Assembly: GCF_030823405.1 (NCBI RefSeq)
Contig: NZ_JAUSXC010000001.1
Span: 1,099,001-1,163,000, forward strand
Length of the DNA: 64,000 nt
Direction: 5' to 3'
DNA from: Chryseobacterium ginsenosidimutans
Lineage (GTDB): Bacteria; Bacteroidota; Bacteroidia; Flavobacteriales; Weeksellaceae
In this document: positions 1-8,948 of the stretch, one piece after another
Position numbering within the stretch: the stretch's first letter is position 1
How the letters are laid out: every line of letters begins with the position of its first letter
Position numbers and translations under genes: made by a program
The notes under the pieces: model-generated
What the model was told of the DNA's origin: nothing
Database searches by the model: none
Seen by the model: only the letters and a program-made list of their open reading frames with translations

Positions 1-480
1 GCTTGGGGACTCAGCAATGCGGCATCAACATTAGTAGGGCAGAATATGGGTGCTAACGAAATGTTGAGAGCTGAAAACTCTGTTATGAAAACTGTAAAAT
101 ATAATGTGATTTTTATGGTTGCAGTAAGTGTAATTTTCTTTTTCCTGGGTGATTTTCTGGTTGGCTTTTTTACAAATGAACCTGAAATTAAGAATATTGC
201 AACCAATGCGTTACACATAATAGCTGTTGGATTTATTTTCTATGGAATCGGGATGGTAATGATTAATGCTTTCAACGGTGCAGGAGATACATGGACACCA
301 ACCTGGGTGAATCTTTGTGGCTTTTGGCTGTTCCAGATTCCGTTGGCATATTTTCTTTCAAAGTACTTGGAAATGGGACCGAAAGGTGTTTTTATATCAA
401 TTCCGGTTGCGGAAACATTAATTACAATAGTTGCTTTTATTTTGTTTAAAAAAGGAAAATGGAAAACGGTGAAAGTTTAG
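1..480 (+). CDS. MATE family efflux transporter, C-terminal part
   Basis: This reading frame is open from base 1, so the gene begins upstream of the window and only the last 159 residues are seen. The segment GLSNAASTLVGQNMGA followed by several hydrophobic helices and the motif FNGAGDTWTPTW is typical of the second half of MATE (multidrug and toxic compound extrusion) transporters, inner-membrane antiporters that export drugs or metabolites using Na+ or H+. At least three membrane helices are visible (about residues 40-60, 70-95 and 135-155 of the fragment). A downstream in-frame ATG at 46 is internal to the family and is not the start. Substrate cannot be told from this part. Confidence 0.85.
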   Translation, partial: AWGLSNAASTLVGQNMGANEMLRAENSVMKTVKYNVIFMVAVSVIFFFLGDFLVGFFTNEPEIKNIATNALHIIAVGFIFYGIGMVMINAFNGAGDTWTPTWVNLCGFWLFQIPLAYFLSKYLEMGPKGVFISIPVAETLITIVAFILFKKGKWKTVKV

Positions 481-557
481 TTTTATAAAATTTTAACAGC
501 GTCGATATTGATTTTTTAAACCGTATTATTTAAATTCGTATAACAAAATTTATTACT

Positions 558-677
558 ATGGGAAAAGGAGACAAAAAATCAAGAAGAGGTAAAATCAACT
601 CAGGAAGCTACGGTAAAAGGAGGCCGAGAAAAACATCAAAATCTTTGACACCGTCTGAGGAGAAATCTAAACAGTAA
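558..677 (+). CDS. 30S ribosomal protein bTHX
   Basis: A 39-residue, very basic protein beginning MGKGDKKSRRGKINSGSYGK. This matches the short bTHX (Thx) ribosomal protein found in Bacteroidota, Thermus and plastids, which sits in the head of the 30S subunit and stabilises rRNA contacts. The start ATG at 558 is the only sensible one and the glycine/serine/arginine-rich core GSYGKRRPRKTS is intact. The C-terminal tail (SLTPSEEKSKQ) is acidic/polar and variable in the family. It stands alone between a MATE gene and a convergent DUF937 gene and is closed by a bidirectional hairpin. Confidence 0.88.
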   Translation: MGKGDKKSRRGKINSGSYGKRRPRKTSKSLTPSEEKSKQ

Positions 678-685
678 CAAAATAA

Positions 686-720
686 AAAAGACCGGAGAAA
701 CTAATCTTCGGTCTTTTTTT
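686..720. terminator. Bidirectional rho-independent terminator
   Basis: A-rich tract, inverted repeat built on AAAGACCG and CGGTCTTT, then a run of T. It lies between bTHX (+) and the convergent DUF937 gene (-) and can serve both. Confidence 0.75.
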
Positions 721-734
721 TATACAAAATTAAA

Positions 735-1388
735 TTATTTTCCTCCTAAAAAGCTTCCCAGGATATCTCCCAGTCCGCCTCCGCCTTGCTGCTTTTGCTG
801 ACCTCCTCCAAGAACACTTCCCAGAATTTCATTCAACGGATTGCCTGAAGATTGTCCGCCGCCGCCAAAAACACTTCCTAAAATATCATTTAAAGGACTG
901 GATTGCTGAGATTGAGCCTGATTGGATGCGTTTCCGAGAATTCCTCCCAAAAGATCTCCCAAACCTCCTGCTCCTACATTATTCTGTTGCTTTTCTTTTC
1001 CGATATATCCCATAATTACCGGAGCCAACATTGATAGAATCGGACCGATCTTGTCAATAGAAATTCCTGTATTTTGAGATAATTGGTTTTCTACATTTTG
1101 CTTGTCACCACCAAAAATGTGACTAAGAATTGATCCTCCTTCTGTCTGTCTTGCATCTGCCTGAGATACATCATCAAGAATACTTCCATCGTGATCTTTA
1201 TCCAAAGCATTATTCAGTGCTTCAGCTTCGTTGGAATCCTGTGATTTGTTTCTAAGATACGAAATAATCAATGGTGCAGCTACAGCAAGTAATGCTATAA
1301 CCTGATTTTTACTGATCCCGAATTTGTTTTCAGCTTGCTCGGCAACCTGATTTCCGGTGTTCCCTGTAAGTAGGTCAATTAAACTCAT
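735..1388 (-). CDS. DUF937 domain-containing protein
   Basis: A 217-residue protein. Residues 1-60 and 95-135 carry two helical DUF937-type repeats (NLIDLL-like start, then SQNTGISIDKIGPILSMLAP), and the last 80 residues are low-complexity, with three Gly/Gln-rich copies of a motif like LNDILGSVFGGGG. No signal peptide or certain membrane helix is seen; the two hydrophobic stretches (about 28-45 and 112-128) are short. The DUF937 family has no established function. It is transcribed alone; a TAnnTTTG -10 element (TAACTTTG) lies on the minus strand at 1421-1428, about 35 bases before the ATG. Confidence 0.85.
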   Translation of the reverse strand: MSLIDLLTGNTGNQVAEQAENKFGISKNQVIALLAVAAPLIISYLRNKSQDSNEAEALNNALDKDHDGSILDDVSQADARQTEGGSILSHIFGGDKQNVENQLSQNTGISIDKIGPILSMLAPVIMGYIGKEKQQNNVGAGGLGDLLGGILGNASNQAQSQQSSPLNDILGSVFGGGGQSSGNPLNEILGSVLGGGQQKQQGGGGLGDILGSFLGGK

Positions 1389-1420
1389 AGTTTGTGTTTA
1401 TTTTAATTGTTAAAGTAGAC

Positions 1421-1428
1421 CAAAGTTA
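1421..1428 (-). promoter_or_regulatory. Bacteroidota -7 element of the DUF937 gene
   Basis: Minus-strand TAACTTTG matches the TAnnTTTG consensus recognised by the Bacteroidota primary sigma factor. It sits about 35 bases upstream of the start codon. No clear -33 TTTG is present at the expected spacing. Confidence 0.5.
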
Positions 1429-1512
1429 TCAAAAAATATTCCCCAATGATTTTTTTTAATTAAAAATTGACACAAATTTTATAGTTTCCTATAAGTTATT
1501 GATTATTAGTTG

Positions 1513-2022
1513 CTAATTTTTTAAAATAGGAACATTAGAGCACGCCTCACCAAACATTAAAGACTTTACAATCGGCTGTAGTTGTTCTACCAGCTCGATA
1601 TAGGCATTTTCCGGAATTTCTTTATCTGAACAGCCTTTTACAAGAACTCTTTTACCTCTCATTTCCTCAAAATCATGCGTTTGAACGGCGTTATGCATTA
1701 AAATAACTTCCAAATCTTCTTTGTTTCCGAAAACTATCTTTTTAGTTACTCCGGTAAGTCTGGCGGTGATTAAAAAATACGCCCACAACGGAACGATTGC
1801 ATCCGCAGAATTATAAATGTAAACATAAGTATCGCGGTATTCTTCGACATCAATTGCTGCTACTTTTTCGCGGAAATCTTTCTCTTTTAAAATCATTTCC
1901 ATAAAAAGAAAATCTTTAAGGTCGATCCCTTTTCTTACGCCTTTCGGAATAAGGTCTGTAAGATCAAAATTAATAAGACCGCTTTCTGCAACTTTATTTC
2001 TGATTTCAAATTCTTCTGACAT
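1513..2022 (-). CDS. DUF2480 family protein
   Basis: A soluble protein of about 169 residues with the DUF2480 pattern: NKVAESGLINFDLTDLIP near the N terminus, a central DTYVYIYNSADAIVPLWAYF block and a C-terminal SLMFGEACSNVPI with a cysteine. The family is nearly confined to Bacteroidota and has no known function. I prefer the ATG at 2022 (MSEEFEIRN) to the one at 2031 because a -7 element (TAAATTTG, minus strand, 2042-2049) leaves little room for the longer form, though 2031 remains possible. The gene is divergent from lpxB, with nearly touching promoter elements. Confidence 0.85.
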   Translation of the reverse strand: MSEEFEIRNKVAESGLINFDLTDLIPKGVRKGIDLKDFLFMEMILKEKDFREKVAAIDVEEYRDTYVYIYNSADAIVPLWAYFLITARLTGVTKKIVFGNKEDLEVILMHNAVQTHDFEEMRGKRVLVKGCSDKEIPENAYIELVEQLQPIVKSLMFGEACSNVPILKN

Positions 2023-2031
2023 TTTTATCAT

Positions 2032-2049
2032 TATCTTTGAACAAATTTA
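2032..2049. promoter_or_regulatory. Back-to-back -7 elements of DUF2480 gene and lpxB
   Basis: Plus-strand TATCTTTG at 2032-2039 and minus-strand TAAATTTG at 2042-2049 both fit TAnnTTTG and lie two bases apart. The plus one would give lpxB a leader of about 130 bases; the minus one gives the DUF2480 gene a very short leader. Neither has a perfect -33 box, so this is a sequence match only. Confidence 0.4.
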
Positions 2050-2174
2050 CAAATTAAGATCGTATAACGTGTTATTTGTTCTCTATTCCTGTTATAGAAA
2101 CGTCCCATAACCTAATAGGGAAAAATTCAAAATGTGGTTACTGATGACCATGAAAATAAAAGATTTCAGAAAAA

Positions 2175-3278
2175 ATGAAGTATTACATTATTGCTGGAGA
2201 AGCATCCGGAGATCTCCACGGAAGTAATTTGATGAAAGCTTTAAAACAGAAAGACCCAAATGCTGAACTCAGATTTTGGGGTGGCGATCTGATGACCGCA
2301 CAAGGCGGAACATTAGTAAAACATTACCGTGATCTGGCTTTTATGGGATTTTTGGAAGTTGCCATGAACCTGCGAACTATCCTGAATAATATTAAATTTT
2401 GTAAGGAAGATATAAAAAACAACACACCGGATGTTTTGATTTTGGTTGATTATCCGGGATTCAACCTAAGGATTGCAAAATTCGCCAAAGAACTGGGAAT
2501 AAAAGTGGTTTATTATATTTCTCCCCAACTTTGGGCTTGGAAAGAGGGTAGAGTAAAAATCATCAAAAAATATGTTGATGAAATGATGGTGATCCTTCCG
2601 TTCGAGGAAGATTTTTATAAAAAACATGGTGTTCATTCACATTTTGTAGGACATCCGTTGTTGGATGCTATTTCGACGCTTCAGGATATTGATATTGATG
2701 ATTTTAAAACAGAAAACGGTTTAAACGAAAAAGAAATCATTGCATTGTTGCCTGGTTCCAGAAAACAGGAAGTGGAAAAGATGCTGGAAATAATGATTTC
2801 CGTGAGACCTTATTTTAAAGAATATCAATTCGTTATTGCCGGAGCACCAAGTCTCCCGAAAGAGTTTTACCAAAGCTATGTGGATGAAAATGTGCACTTT
2901 GTTTCCAATAAAACCTATGATTTGCTGAGGTGTTCAAAGGCAGCTTTGGTAACCTCAGGAACAGCAACTTTGGAAACGGCTTTATTGAACATTCCCGAAG
3001 TTGTTTGCTACCGTGGAAGTAAAATTTCTTACGCTATTGCGAAAAGGCTGGTTAAAAATATCAAATATATTTCTTTGGTAAACCTTATCATGGACAGAGA
3101 AGTTGTAAAAGAATTAATACAAAACGACCTGAATACTAAAAACCTGGTTGAAGAATTGAAAAAGGTTCTGGAAGGTAAAAAAAGATCTCAGGTTTTAAAA
3201 GATTATGAATTGCTGCGGGAAAAGCTCGGCGGAAAAGGTGCGAGTGATAATGCGGCTGAGGTGATTTTGAAGGTTTAA
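2175..3278 (+). CDS. lpxB: Lipid-A-disaccharide synthase
   Basis: LpxB condenses UDP-2,3-diacylglucosamine with lipid X to make lipid A disaccharide, the committed glycosyl transfer of lipid A synthesis, at the inner face of the cytoplasmic membrane. The 367-residue protein has the family start MKYYIIAGEASGDLHGSNL, the VLVDYPGFNLRIAKFAK block (about 92-108), the YYISPQLWAWKEGR motif (about 115-129) and the PGSRKQEV and TSGTATLE motifs of GT19 enzymes. Length and start are normal. The usual Bacteroidota neighbour surE is not seen here: upstream is the divergent DUF2480 gene. A tight hairpin follows the stop. Confidence 0.96.
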   Translation: MKYYIIAGEASGDLHGSNLMKALKQKDPNAELRFWGGDLMTAQGGTLVKHYRDLAFMGFLEVAMNLRTILNNIKFCKEDIKNNTPDVLILVDYPGFNLRIAKFAKELGIKVVYYISPQLWAWKEGRVKIIKKYVDEMMVILPFEEDFYKKHGVHSHFVGHPLLDAISTLQDIDIDDFKTENGLNEKEIIALLPGSRKQEVEKMLEIMISVRPYFKEYQFVIAGAPSLPKEFYQSYVDENVHFVSNKTYDLLRCSKAALVTSGTATLETALLNIPEVVCYRGSKISYAIAKRLVKNIKYISLVNLIMDREVVKELIQNDLNTKNLVEELKKVLEGKKRSQVLKDYELLREKLGGKGASDNAAEVILKV

Positions 3279-3298
3279 AATTTCAATAAATTATAAAG

Positions 3299-3328
3299 AA
3301 TCGTAGAAAATTTTTCTACGATTTTTCT
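3299..3328. terminator. Hairpin terminator after lpxB
   Basis: Near-perfect inverted repeat AATCGTAGAAAA / TTTTTCTACGATT followed by T-rich sequence, 20 bases after the lpxB stop. Confidence 0.75.
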
Positions 3329-3374
3329 TTTATATGACGCTTTTTGTTCACTTTCTCAAATTTTAAAATATTGA

Positions 3375-3406
3375 TTTGTAATTCTTTATTTAAATAAATA
3401 TATTTG
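3375..3406 (+). promoter_or_regulatory. Promoter of comEC
   Basis: TTTG at 3375-3378, 20-base spacer, TATATTTG at 3399-3406: a full match to the Bacteroidota consensus. The predicted transcript start is near 3413, which supports the TTG at 3421 as the start codon and implies a leader of under 15 bases. Confidence 0.65.
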
Positions 3407-3420
3407 AGAAACACAAATTT

Positions 3421-5190
3421 TTGAATAGACAACCGCTTCTTATTCTTATCATCTGCTTTATTCTCGGAATTTTTTTTCAGGATGAGTTTTCTTTGGGTGA
3501 AAAATGTATTTATTCAATAACCGCAATTTGTTTGTTTATTTTAATTTCAACATTTTTCAAAGGCTATCTTCTGCATAAAGCAAAACCATATTTGCTGGGT
3601 TTAATGTTCTTCGGAATTGGCATTATTCTGCACTTTTTTAATATTTTTTCTTCTCAAAATATTCTGGTTTCTAAAAATGAAACGATTGTTTTTAAAATTT
3701 CCAAAAAGCTGAATTCTACTGAAAAAAATAGAAAGTATGAAGCAGTTGTTCAAGTTGGAAGAGAAAACCTTAAAGCGATTGTACATGTTACAAAAGATGA
3801 GAAGGAATTAGATTTTAACCATTTTTATAAAGCTGAAGCGTACATTTCAAAACCAAAATCTCCACAATATAATTTTCAGTTTGATTATTCAAAATATCTG
3901 AAAAGAAAGGGGATTGAATATCAGTGTTATATAAATGCTGAGGTTTTTTCTGTGCAAAGAAAATATTTAAGTTTTGGTGAAAATTTTTCACAAAAAAGAG
4001 CAGAAGTTCTTCAAAAGATTGATAAAACCGAAATATTTTCTCAATCAAGAGAATTTTTAAAAGGAATTATTCTCGCCGACCGTACAGAAATTGATTCGCA
4101 AACCGTTCAGGATTTTAACCGTTCGGGATTGGTACATTTTTTGGCTATTTCGGGTACGCATATCGTTGTGATTTTTGGTTTATTCTATTTTCTACTGGTT
4201 AAAATTCTGCCTTTGCGATTCAGGAAATATGCAATTATTTCAAACTTAATTTTCATCTGGCTTTTTACTGTTTTTATAGGTTTTGGAAGCTCTGTTGTCC
4301 GTTCCGGTATCATGTTGACGGTGTATTTTATCTACGTTTTGCTTCAGAGAAAGCCGGATTTGCTGCATTCTTTGGCTCTGTCGGCTTTTATTATTTTAGT
4401 TTTTGATACCCAACAGATTTTTGATGTAGGTTTTCAATTAAGCTTCCTTGCGGTCCTTGGAATTTTCTGGTTGAACCAACCGATTTTAAATTATTTTCCC
4501 AGACAGAATAATTGGGTTAAAAAGCTAATATTCAATACTGTTTCGATCTCCGTTTCTGCTCAGTTGGCAACGCTTCCTTTGGTTTTATATTACTTTCATC
4601 AGTTTTCTTTTATTTCAATTATAGCTAATTTTTTCATTGTTCCTTTTTCAGAAATTATTATTGTCTTTTCGTTTTTAATGACCGCTTTAATTGCTTTTAA
4701 GCTTGATTTTAATTTAATAAATAGGTCTTATGATTTCATTATTCAAATATTATTGAAAATTATTCATTGGTTTGCAGATTTTAACACGCTGTTTTTCGAG
4801 AATATTTCAATGAACTTATTTGAGGTTTTTTCTTTGTTTATAATTGTTTATCAGATTAGGTTTATGATTTTAAAACCTACTTTTAAAAATTCGGCAAGAT
4901 TAGTAATGGCTATTTTATGCTTCTTTATTTTAAGACTGAGCTTTAACTTTTATGAAAATCAAAAAACTGAGATTTTACTTCACGACTTTTCCAAAAACAA
5001 AATATTATCAATAAAAGAAGGAAATCAGGTGTATTTTTGGATTGAAGAAGATTCAGACCAAGAGAAAATTACCCGATTTATTATCAATCCTTACTGTTCG
5101 GCAAGACGATTAAACGATTTTAAAATAAAAACTTTTCCAAAATCTGCCATGAAGGCTGTTTATGACGGCAAAATTTACAATTTAAAATAA
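3421..5190 (+). CDS. comEC: ComEC/Rec2 family DNA-uptake channel protein
   Basis: ComEC forms the inner-membrane channel for single-stranded DNA during natural transformation. This 589-residue protein has the N-terminal OB-like segment (about 25-170) flanked by membrane helices and the central competence domain, with the signature HFLAISGTHIVVIFGL (about 237-252), FGSSVVRSGIML and FQLSFLAVLGIFWL, and many hydrophobic helices up to residue 500. No metallo-beta-lactamase domain follows; the last 75 residues are a small soluble tail, as is common in Bacteroidota. No in-frame ATG precedes the conserved start region, so a TTG start at 3421 is chosen, backed by the promoter just upstream. Confidence 0.88.
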   Translation: MNRQPLLILIICFILGIFFQDEFSLGEKCIYSITAICLFILISTFFKGYLLHKAKPYLLGLMFFGIGIILHFFNIFSSQNILVSKNETIVFKISKKLNSTEKNRKYEAVVQVGRENLKAIVHVTKDEKELDFNHFYKAEAYISKPKSPQYNFQFDYSKYLKRKGIEYQCYINAEVFSVQRKYLSFGENFSQKRAEVLQKIDKTEIFSQSREFLKGIILADRTEIDSQTVQDFNRSGLVHFLAISGTHIVVIFGLFYFLLVKILPLRFRKYAIISNLIFIWLFTVFIGFGSSVVRSGIMLTVYFIYVLLQRKPDLLHSLALSAFIILVFDTQQIFDVGFQLSFLAVLGIFWLNQPILNYFPRQNNWVKKLIFNTVSISVSAQLATLPLVLYYFHQFSFISIIANFFIVPFSEIIIVFSFLMTALIAFKLDFNLINRSYDFIIQILLKIIHWFADFNTLFFENISMNLFEVFSLFIIVYQIRFMILKPTFKNSARLVMAILCFFILRLSFNFYENQKTEILLHDFSKNKILSIKEGNQVYFWIEEDSDQEKITRFIINPYCSARRLNDFKIKTFPKSAMKAVYDGKIYNLK

Positions 5191-5277
5191 TTGTTGTCTT
5201 TTTTGGTTTCCTTTATTTATAACTTTTGTCATCTTATTTAGAAAGATTACAAACTGCCTAATTGTGAGATTTCTCAC

Positions 5278-5308
5278 TTTTTGATATAGTTAACATTTCT
5301 TAATTTTG
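5278..5308 (+). promoter_or_regulatory. Promoter of the sdhCAB operon
   Basis: TTTTTG at 5278-5283, 17-base spacer, TAATTTTG at 5301-5308. The transcript would start near 5315, which excludes the upstream in-frame GTG at 5306 as a start codon of sdhC and points to the ATG at 5333. Confidence 0.65.
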
Positions 5309-5332
5309 TGGAAATTCAAATTTAAACATAAT

Positions 5333-5995
5333 ATGGCAGGTTTAACAAGTTCTACGATAGGTAGAAAATATGCTATGGCATTGTCGGCTTTGTTTTTGCT
5401 GATCTTTTTGGTGATGCATCTTTCTGTAAACCTTTTATCGGTTTTCGGTGAAACAGCTTATAATAATGCTTCGCAGTTTATGGGATACAATCCTCTGATA
5501 CAATTTGTAATGCAACCCGTACTGATGTTTGCCGTAATATTCCATTTTGTGATGGGATTTGTTTTAGAAATTAAAAACAAAAGTGCACGTCCGATAGGTT
5601 ATGATATGAATAATGGTTCTGCCAACTCTACATGGATGTCTAGAAATATGCTTATTTCAGGTGCTGTAATTTTAGCTTTTATTTTTCTACACATGTACGA
5701 TTTTTGGCTTCACGAGATGAATTATAAATATGTAAATGGTTTACCAATAGAGGAAACTCGTTTTTGGGGAGATCTACATGCTAAGTTCGCAGATATGTGG
5801 AGAGTGGCTCTATATGTAATTTCTTTTGTTTTGTTAGGATTGCACTTAGCCCACGGTTTTCAGTCTTCTTTCCAATCAATCGGAGCAAGACACCCAAAAT
5901 ATACTCCGGTAATTAAAGCTTTCGGGAAATGGTATTCTATCCTTATTCCTGTAGGTTTTATTTTTATTGCAATTTTTCACTTTGTAACTCAATAA
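5333..5995 (+). CDS. sdhC: Succinate dehydrogenase cytochrome b subunit
   Basis: This 220-residue membrane subunit anchors succinate dehydrogenase and carries quinone and heme b sites. It is the Bacteroidota/epsilon type, in which one five-helix polypeptide replaces SdhC plus SdhD. Helices lie near residues 12-35, 55-80, 105-125, 150-175 and 195-218, with histidines in the MHLSVNLLSVF, IFHFVMGF, FLHMYDFW and LHLAHGFQS segments suited to two b hemes. The ATG at 5333 (MAGLTSSTIGRK) is chosen because the promoter overlaps the longer GTG option. It is the first gene of sdhCAB, 15 bases before sdhA. Confidence 0.93.
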   Translation: MAGLTSSTIGRKYAMALSALFLLIFLVMHLSVNLLSVFGETAYNNASQFMGYNPLIQFVMQPVLMFAVIFHFVMGFVLEIKNKSARPIGYDMNNGSANSTWMSRNMLISGAVILAFIFLHMYDFWLHEMNYKYVNGLPIEETRFWGDLHAKFADMWRVALYVISFVLLGLHLAHGFQSSFQSIGARHPKYTPVIKAFGKWYSILIPVGFIFIAIFHFVTQ

Positions 5996-6010
5996 TATCA
6001 ATATACGAAT

Positions 6011-8023
6011 ATGAGTAAATTAGATTCAAAAATTCCTGCGGGTCCTTTAAAGGATAAATGGAAAAATCATAAAGACCATATGAACCTTGTTGCACCAAAC
6101 AACAGAGATAAGATTGATATTATTGTTGTAGGTACAGGTTTGGCAGGTGGTTCTGCTGCAGCTACGTTGGCTGAACAGGGATATAATGTAAAAGCATTCT
6201 GCTATCAGGATTCTCCGAGAAGAGCGCACTCAATTGCTGCTCAGGGAGGTATCAACGCTGCTAAAAATTATCAGGGAGACGGTGACTCTACCTATAGATT
6301 ATTCTACGATACCATTAAAGGTGGTGACTATAGAGCAAGAGAAGCAAACGTATACAGATTAGCTGAAGTTTCGGCAAATATTATTGATCAATGTGTTTCT
6401 CAGGGAGTTCCTTTCGGAAGAGATTACGGCGGTCAGTTAGACAACCGTTCATTTGGTGGAGTTCAGGTAAAAAGAACGTTCTACGCAAAAGGACAAACTG
6501 GTCAGCAGTTATTATTAGGTGCATATTCTGCAATGAGCCGTCAGATCGGTAAAGGTAGAATTAAGATGTACAACCGTCACGAGATGCTTGATCTTGTAAT
6601 TGTAGACGGAAAGGCGAGAGGAATCATCGCAAGAAACCTTGTAACAGGTGAAATCGAAAGACATTCTGCTCACGCTGTTGTTATTGCTTCAGGAGGTTAC
6701 GGAAACGTATATTTCCTTTCTACCAACGCAATGGGTTCAAACGTTTCTGCAGCTTGGAAAATCCATAAAAAAGGTGCGTACTTCGCAAACCCTTGTTATG
6801 TACAGATTCACCCGACTTGTATTCCTGTTCATGGAACACAGCAGTCTAAACTGACTTTGATGTCAGAATCTCTTAGAAACTCAGGAAGAATCTGGGTTCC
6901 TAAAAAGATTGAAGATTCTGTAGCGATCAGAGAGGGGAAATTAAGACCCGAAAATATCAAAGAAGAAGATAGAGATTATTATTTAGAAAGAAGATATCCT
7001 GCATTCGGAAACTTGGTGCCTAGAGACGTGGCGTCCAGAGCTGGTAAAGAAAGATGTGATGCTGGTTTCGGAATCGAAAATAATGATACAAAAGAAGGTG
7101 TTTACCTGGATTTCTCTACAGAGATCATCAAAAAAGGTAAAGAAGCGGCTATTGAAAAGCATATTCATAATCCTAGTGATCAGCAAATTTACGACCTTGG
7201 AAAAGCTTGGATTGAGGAGAAATACGGAAACTTATTCGTAATGTACGAAAAAATTACTGCTGATGATCCTTACAAAACTCCAATGAAGATTTACCCTGCC
7301 GTTCACTATACAATGGGTGGTGTTTGGGTTGATTATAACTTACAGTCTACAATTCCTGGATGTTTCGTAATCGGTGAAGCTAACTTCTCAGATCACGGAG
7401 CTAACAGATTAGGAGCTTCTGCTTTAATGCAAGGTTTGGCAGACGGATATTTTGTGCTTCCTTACACCATTGCCGATTATCTTTCTGCAGATATCAGAAC
7501 TGGAACTATTCCTACAGATTCAGCAGATTTTGTTGAAGCTGAAAAAGGAATTAAAGATAAAATAGATTTCTTCTTAAATAACAAAGGAACTCATTCTGTA
7601 GACCACTTCCATAAGCAATTAGGACACATTATGTGGAATAAAGTAGGAATGGGAAGAACTCCTGAAGGATTAAGAGAAGCGATCAGAGAAATTGAAGAAG
7701 TGAAAAACGATTTCTGGAAAAATGTAAAAGTTCCGGGAGATGTTGAAGGAATGAACACTGAGCTTGAAAAAGCATTCAGAGTAGCAGACTTTATTGAACT
7801 TGGACAATTAATGGCTATCGATGCATTACACAGAAATGAATCTTGTGGTGGGCATTTTAGAGAAGATCATGCTACTCCAGAAGGTGAAGCAGAAAGAGAT
7901 GACGTCAACTTCAAATATGTGGGAGCTTGGGAATATCAGGGTGATGATATCAAACAGGAAGTTCTGCATAAAGAAGATCTTATCTATGACAACATCGAAG
8001 TTAAAGCGAGAAGTTACAAATAA
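6011..8023 (+). CDS. sdhA: Succinate dehydrogenase flavoprotein subunit
   Basis: SdhA oxidises succinate to fumarate in the TCA cycle and passes electrons through SdhB to menaquinone. The 670-residue protein has the dinucleotide-binding start [20 protein letters not shown] (about 40-59), the flavin-linking histidine in [11 protein letters not shown] (His73 by my count), the HPTC active-site segment, and the [10 protein letters not shown] and [14 protein letters not shown] motifs near the flavin and substrate. It belongs to the long SdhA type that pairs with a single-subunit SdhC. It sits second in the operon with 15- and 24-base gaps to its neighbours, so all three are one transcript. Confidence 0.97.
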   Translation: MSKLDSKIPAGPLKDKWKNHKDHMNLVAPNNRDKIDIIVVGTGLAGGSAAATLAEQGYNVKAFCYQDSPRRAHSIAAQGGINAAKNYQGDGDSTYRLFYDTIKGGDYRAREANVYRLAEVSANIIDQCVSQGVPFGRDYGGQLDNRSFGGVQVKRTFYAKGQTGQQLLLGAYSAMSRQIGKGRIKMYNRHEMLDLVIVDGKARGIIARNLVTGEIERHSAHAVVIASGGYGNVYFLSTNAMGSNVSAAWKIHKKGAYFANPCYVQIHPTCIPVHGTQQSKLTLMSESLRNSGRIWVPKKIEDSVAIREGKLRPENIKEEDRDYYLERRYPAFGNLVPRDVASRAGKERCDAGFGIENNDTKEGVYLDFSTEIIKKGKEAAIEKHIHNPSDQQIYDLGKAWIEEKYGNLFVMYEKITADDPYKTPMKIYPAVHYTMGGVWVDYNLQSTIPGCFVIGEANFSDHGANRLGASALMQGLADGYFVLPYTIADYLSADIRTGTIPTDSADFVEAEKGIKDKIDFFLNNKGTHSVDHFHKQLGHIMWNKVGMGRTPEGLREAIREIEEVKNDFWKNVKVPGDVEGMNTELEKAFRVADFIELGQLMAIDALHRNESCGGHFREDHATPEGEAERDDVNFKYVGAWEYQGDDIKQEVLHKEDLIYDNIEVKARSYK

Positions 8024-8047
8024 TCTCCAACCTATAAATATAAAATT

Positions 8048-8815
8048 ATGAGTGCAAAAAAAGGCCTTCATCTTACGCTGAAAATTTGGAGACAAAAAAA
8101 TAGTAAAACCAAAGGTCAGTTTGAGACCTATAAAATATCGGATGTTTCTACAGATTCTTCATTCTTAGAAATGCTGGACATCCTGAACGAAAATATTATT
8201 AACGAGGGAAAAGAACCTATCGCTTTCGATCACGACTGTCGTGAAGGAATTTGCGGGATGTGTTCTCTTTACATTAATGGTAGAGCTCATGGCCCGGATA
8301 CGGGGATCACAACGTGTCAGTTGCACATGAGAATGTTCAAAGACGGTGAAACGATCGTTATCGAGCCTTGGAGAAGTGCTGCTTTCCCTGTCATTAAAGA
8401 TTTAATGGTAGACAGAAGCGCATTCGACAGAGTAATGGCTGCGGGTGGTTTCATTTCGGTGAACACGTCAGGTAATACTTTGGATGCCAATGCGATTCCT
8501 GTTCCTAAAGAAGATGCAGACAAAGCAATGGATGCTGCAGCTTGTATCGGATGTGGAGCTTGTGTGGCTACTTGTAAAAACGGATCTGCAATGTTATTCG
8601 TAGGAGCTAAAGTTTCTCAGTATGCTCTTTTACCTCAAGGTAGAATAGAAGCTAAGAGAAGAGTTCTGAATATGGTGAAAGCTATGGACGAAGAAGGATT
8701 CGGAAACTGTTCAAATACCGGCGCTTGTGAAGTGGAATGTCCTAAAGGAATTTCTCTTGAAAATATTGCCAGAATGAACAGAGAATATATGTCAGCTCTT
8801 GCTGATAGAGGATAA
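8048..8815 (+). CDS. sdhB: Succinate dehydrogenase iron-sulfur subunit
   Basis: The 255-residue electron-transfer subunit has all three cluster sites: the plant-ferredoxin [2Fe-2S] motif [15 protein letters not shown] with a further downstream Cys in TTCQLH, the [4Fe-4S] motif [14 protein letters not shown] (about 165-178), and the [3Fe-4S] motif [15 protein letters not shown] (about 222-236). It links SdhA flavin to the hemes of SdhC. It is the last gene of the operon and is followed by a strong hairpin terminator. Confidence 0.97.
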   Translation: MSAKKGLHLTLKIWRQKNSKTKGQFETYKISDVSTDSSFLEMLDILNENIINEGKEPIAFDHDCREGICGMCSLYINGRAHGPDTGITTCQLHMRMFKDGETIVIEPWRSAAFPVIKDLMVDRSAFDRVMAAGGFISVNTSGNTLDANAIPVPKEDADKAMDAAACIGCGACVATCKNGSAMLFVGAKVSQYALLPQGRIEAKRRVLNMVKAMDEEGFGNCSNTGACEVECPKGISLENIARMNREYMSALADRG

Positions 8816-8831
8816 AATTGATTTATATACC

Positions 8832-8867
8832 AAAAAAATCGTCTCCTCATCGGATGACGATTTTTTT
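8832..8867 (+). terminator. Terminator of sdhCAB
   Basis: AAAAAAATCGTC and GACGATTTTTTT form a stem around a 12-base loop, 17 bases after the sdhB stop. Confidence 0.8.
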
Positions 8868-8897
8868 AGTTAAATCTTTCATAAAAGTAATATTTAA

Positions 8898-8929
8898 TTG
8901 CTTTTAGTTTATTGAAAAACCTATTTTTG
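8898..8929 (+). promoter_or_regulatory. Promoter of the thioredoxin-fold lipoprotein gene
   Basis: TTG at 8898-8900, 21-base spacer, TATTTTTG at 8922-8929, about 20 bases before the ATG at 8949. Confidence 0.55.
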
Positions 8930-8948
8930 CGTAATTATAAAATTCAAA

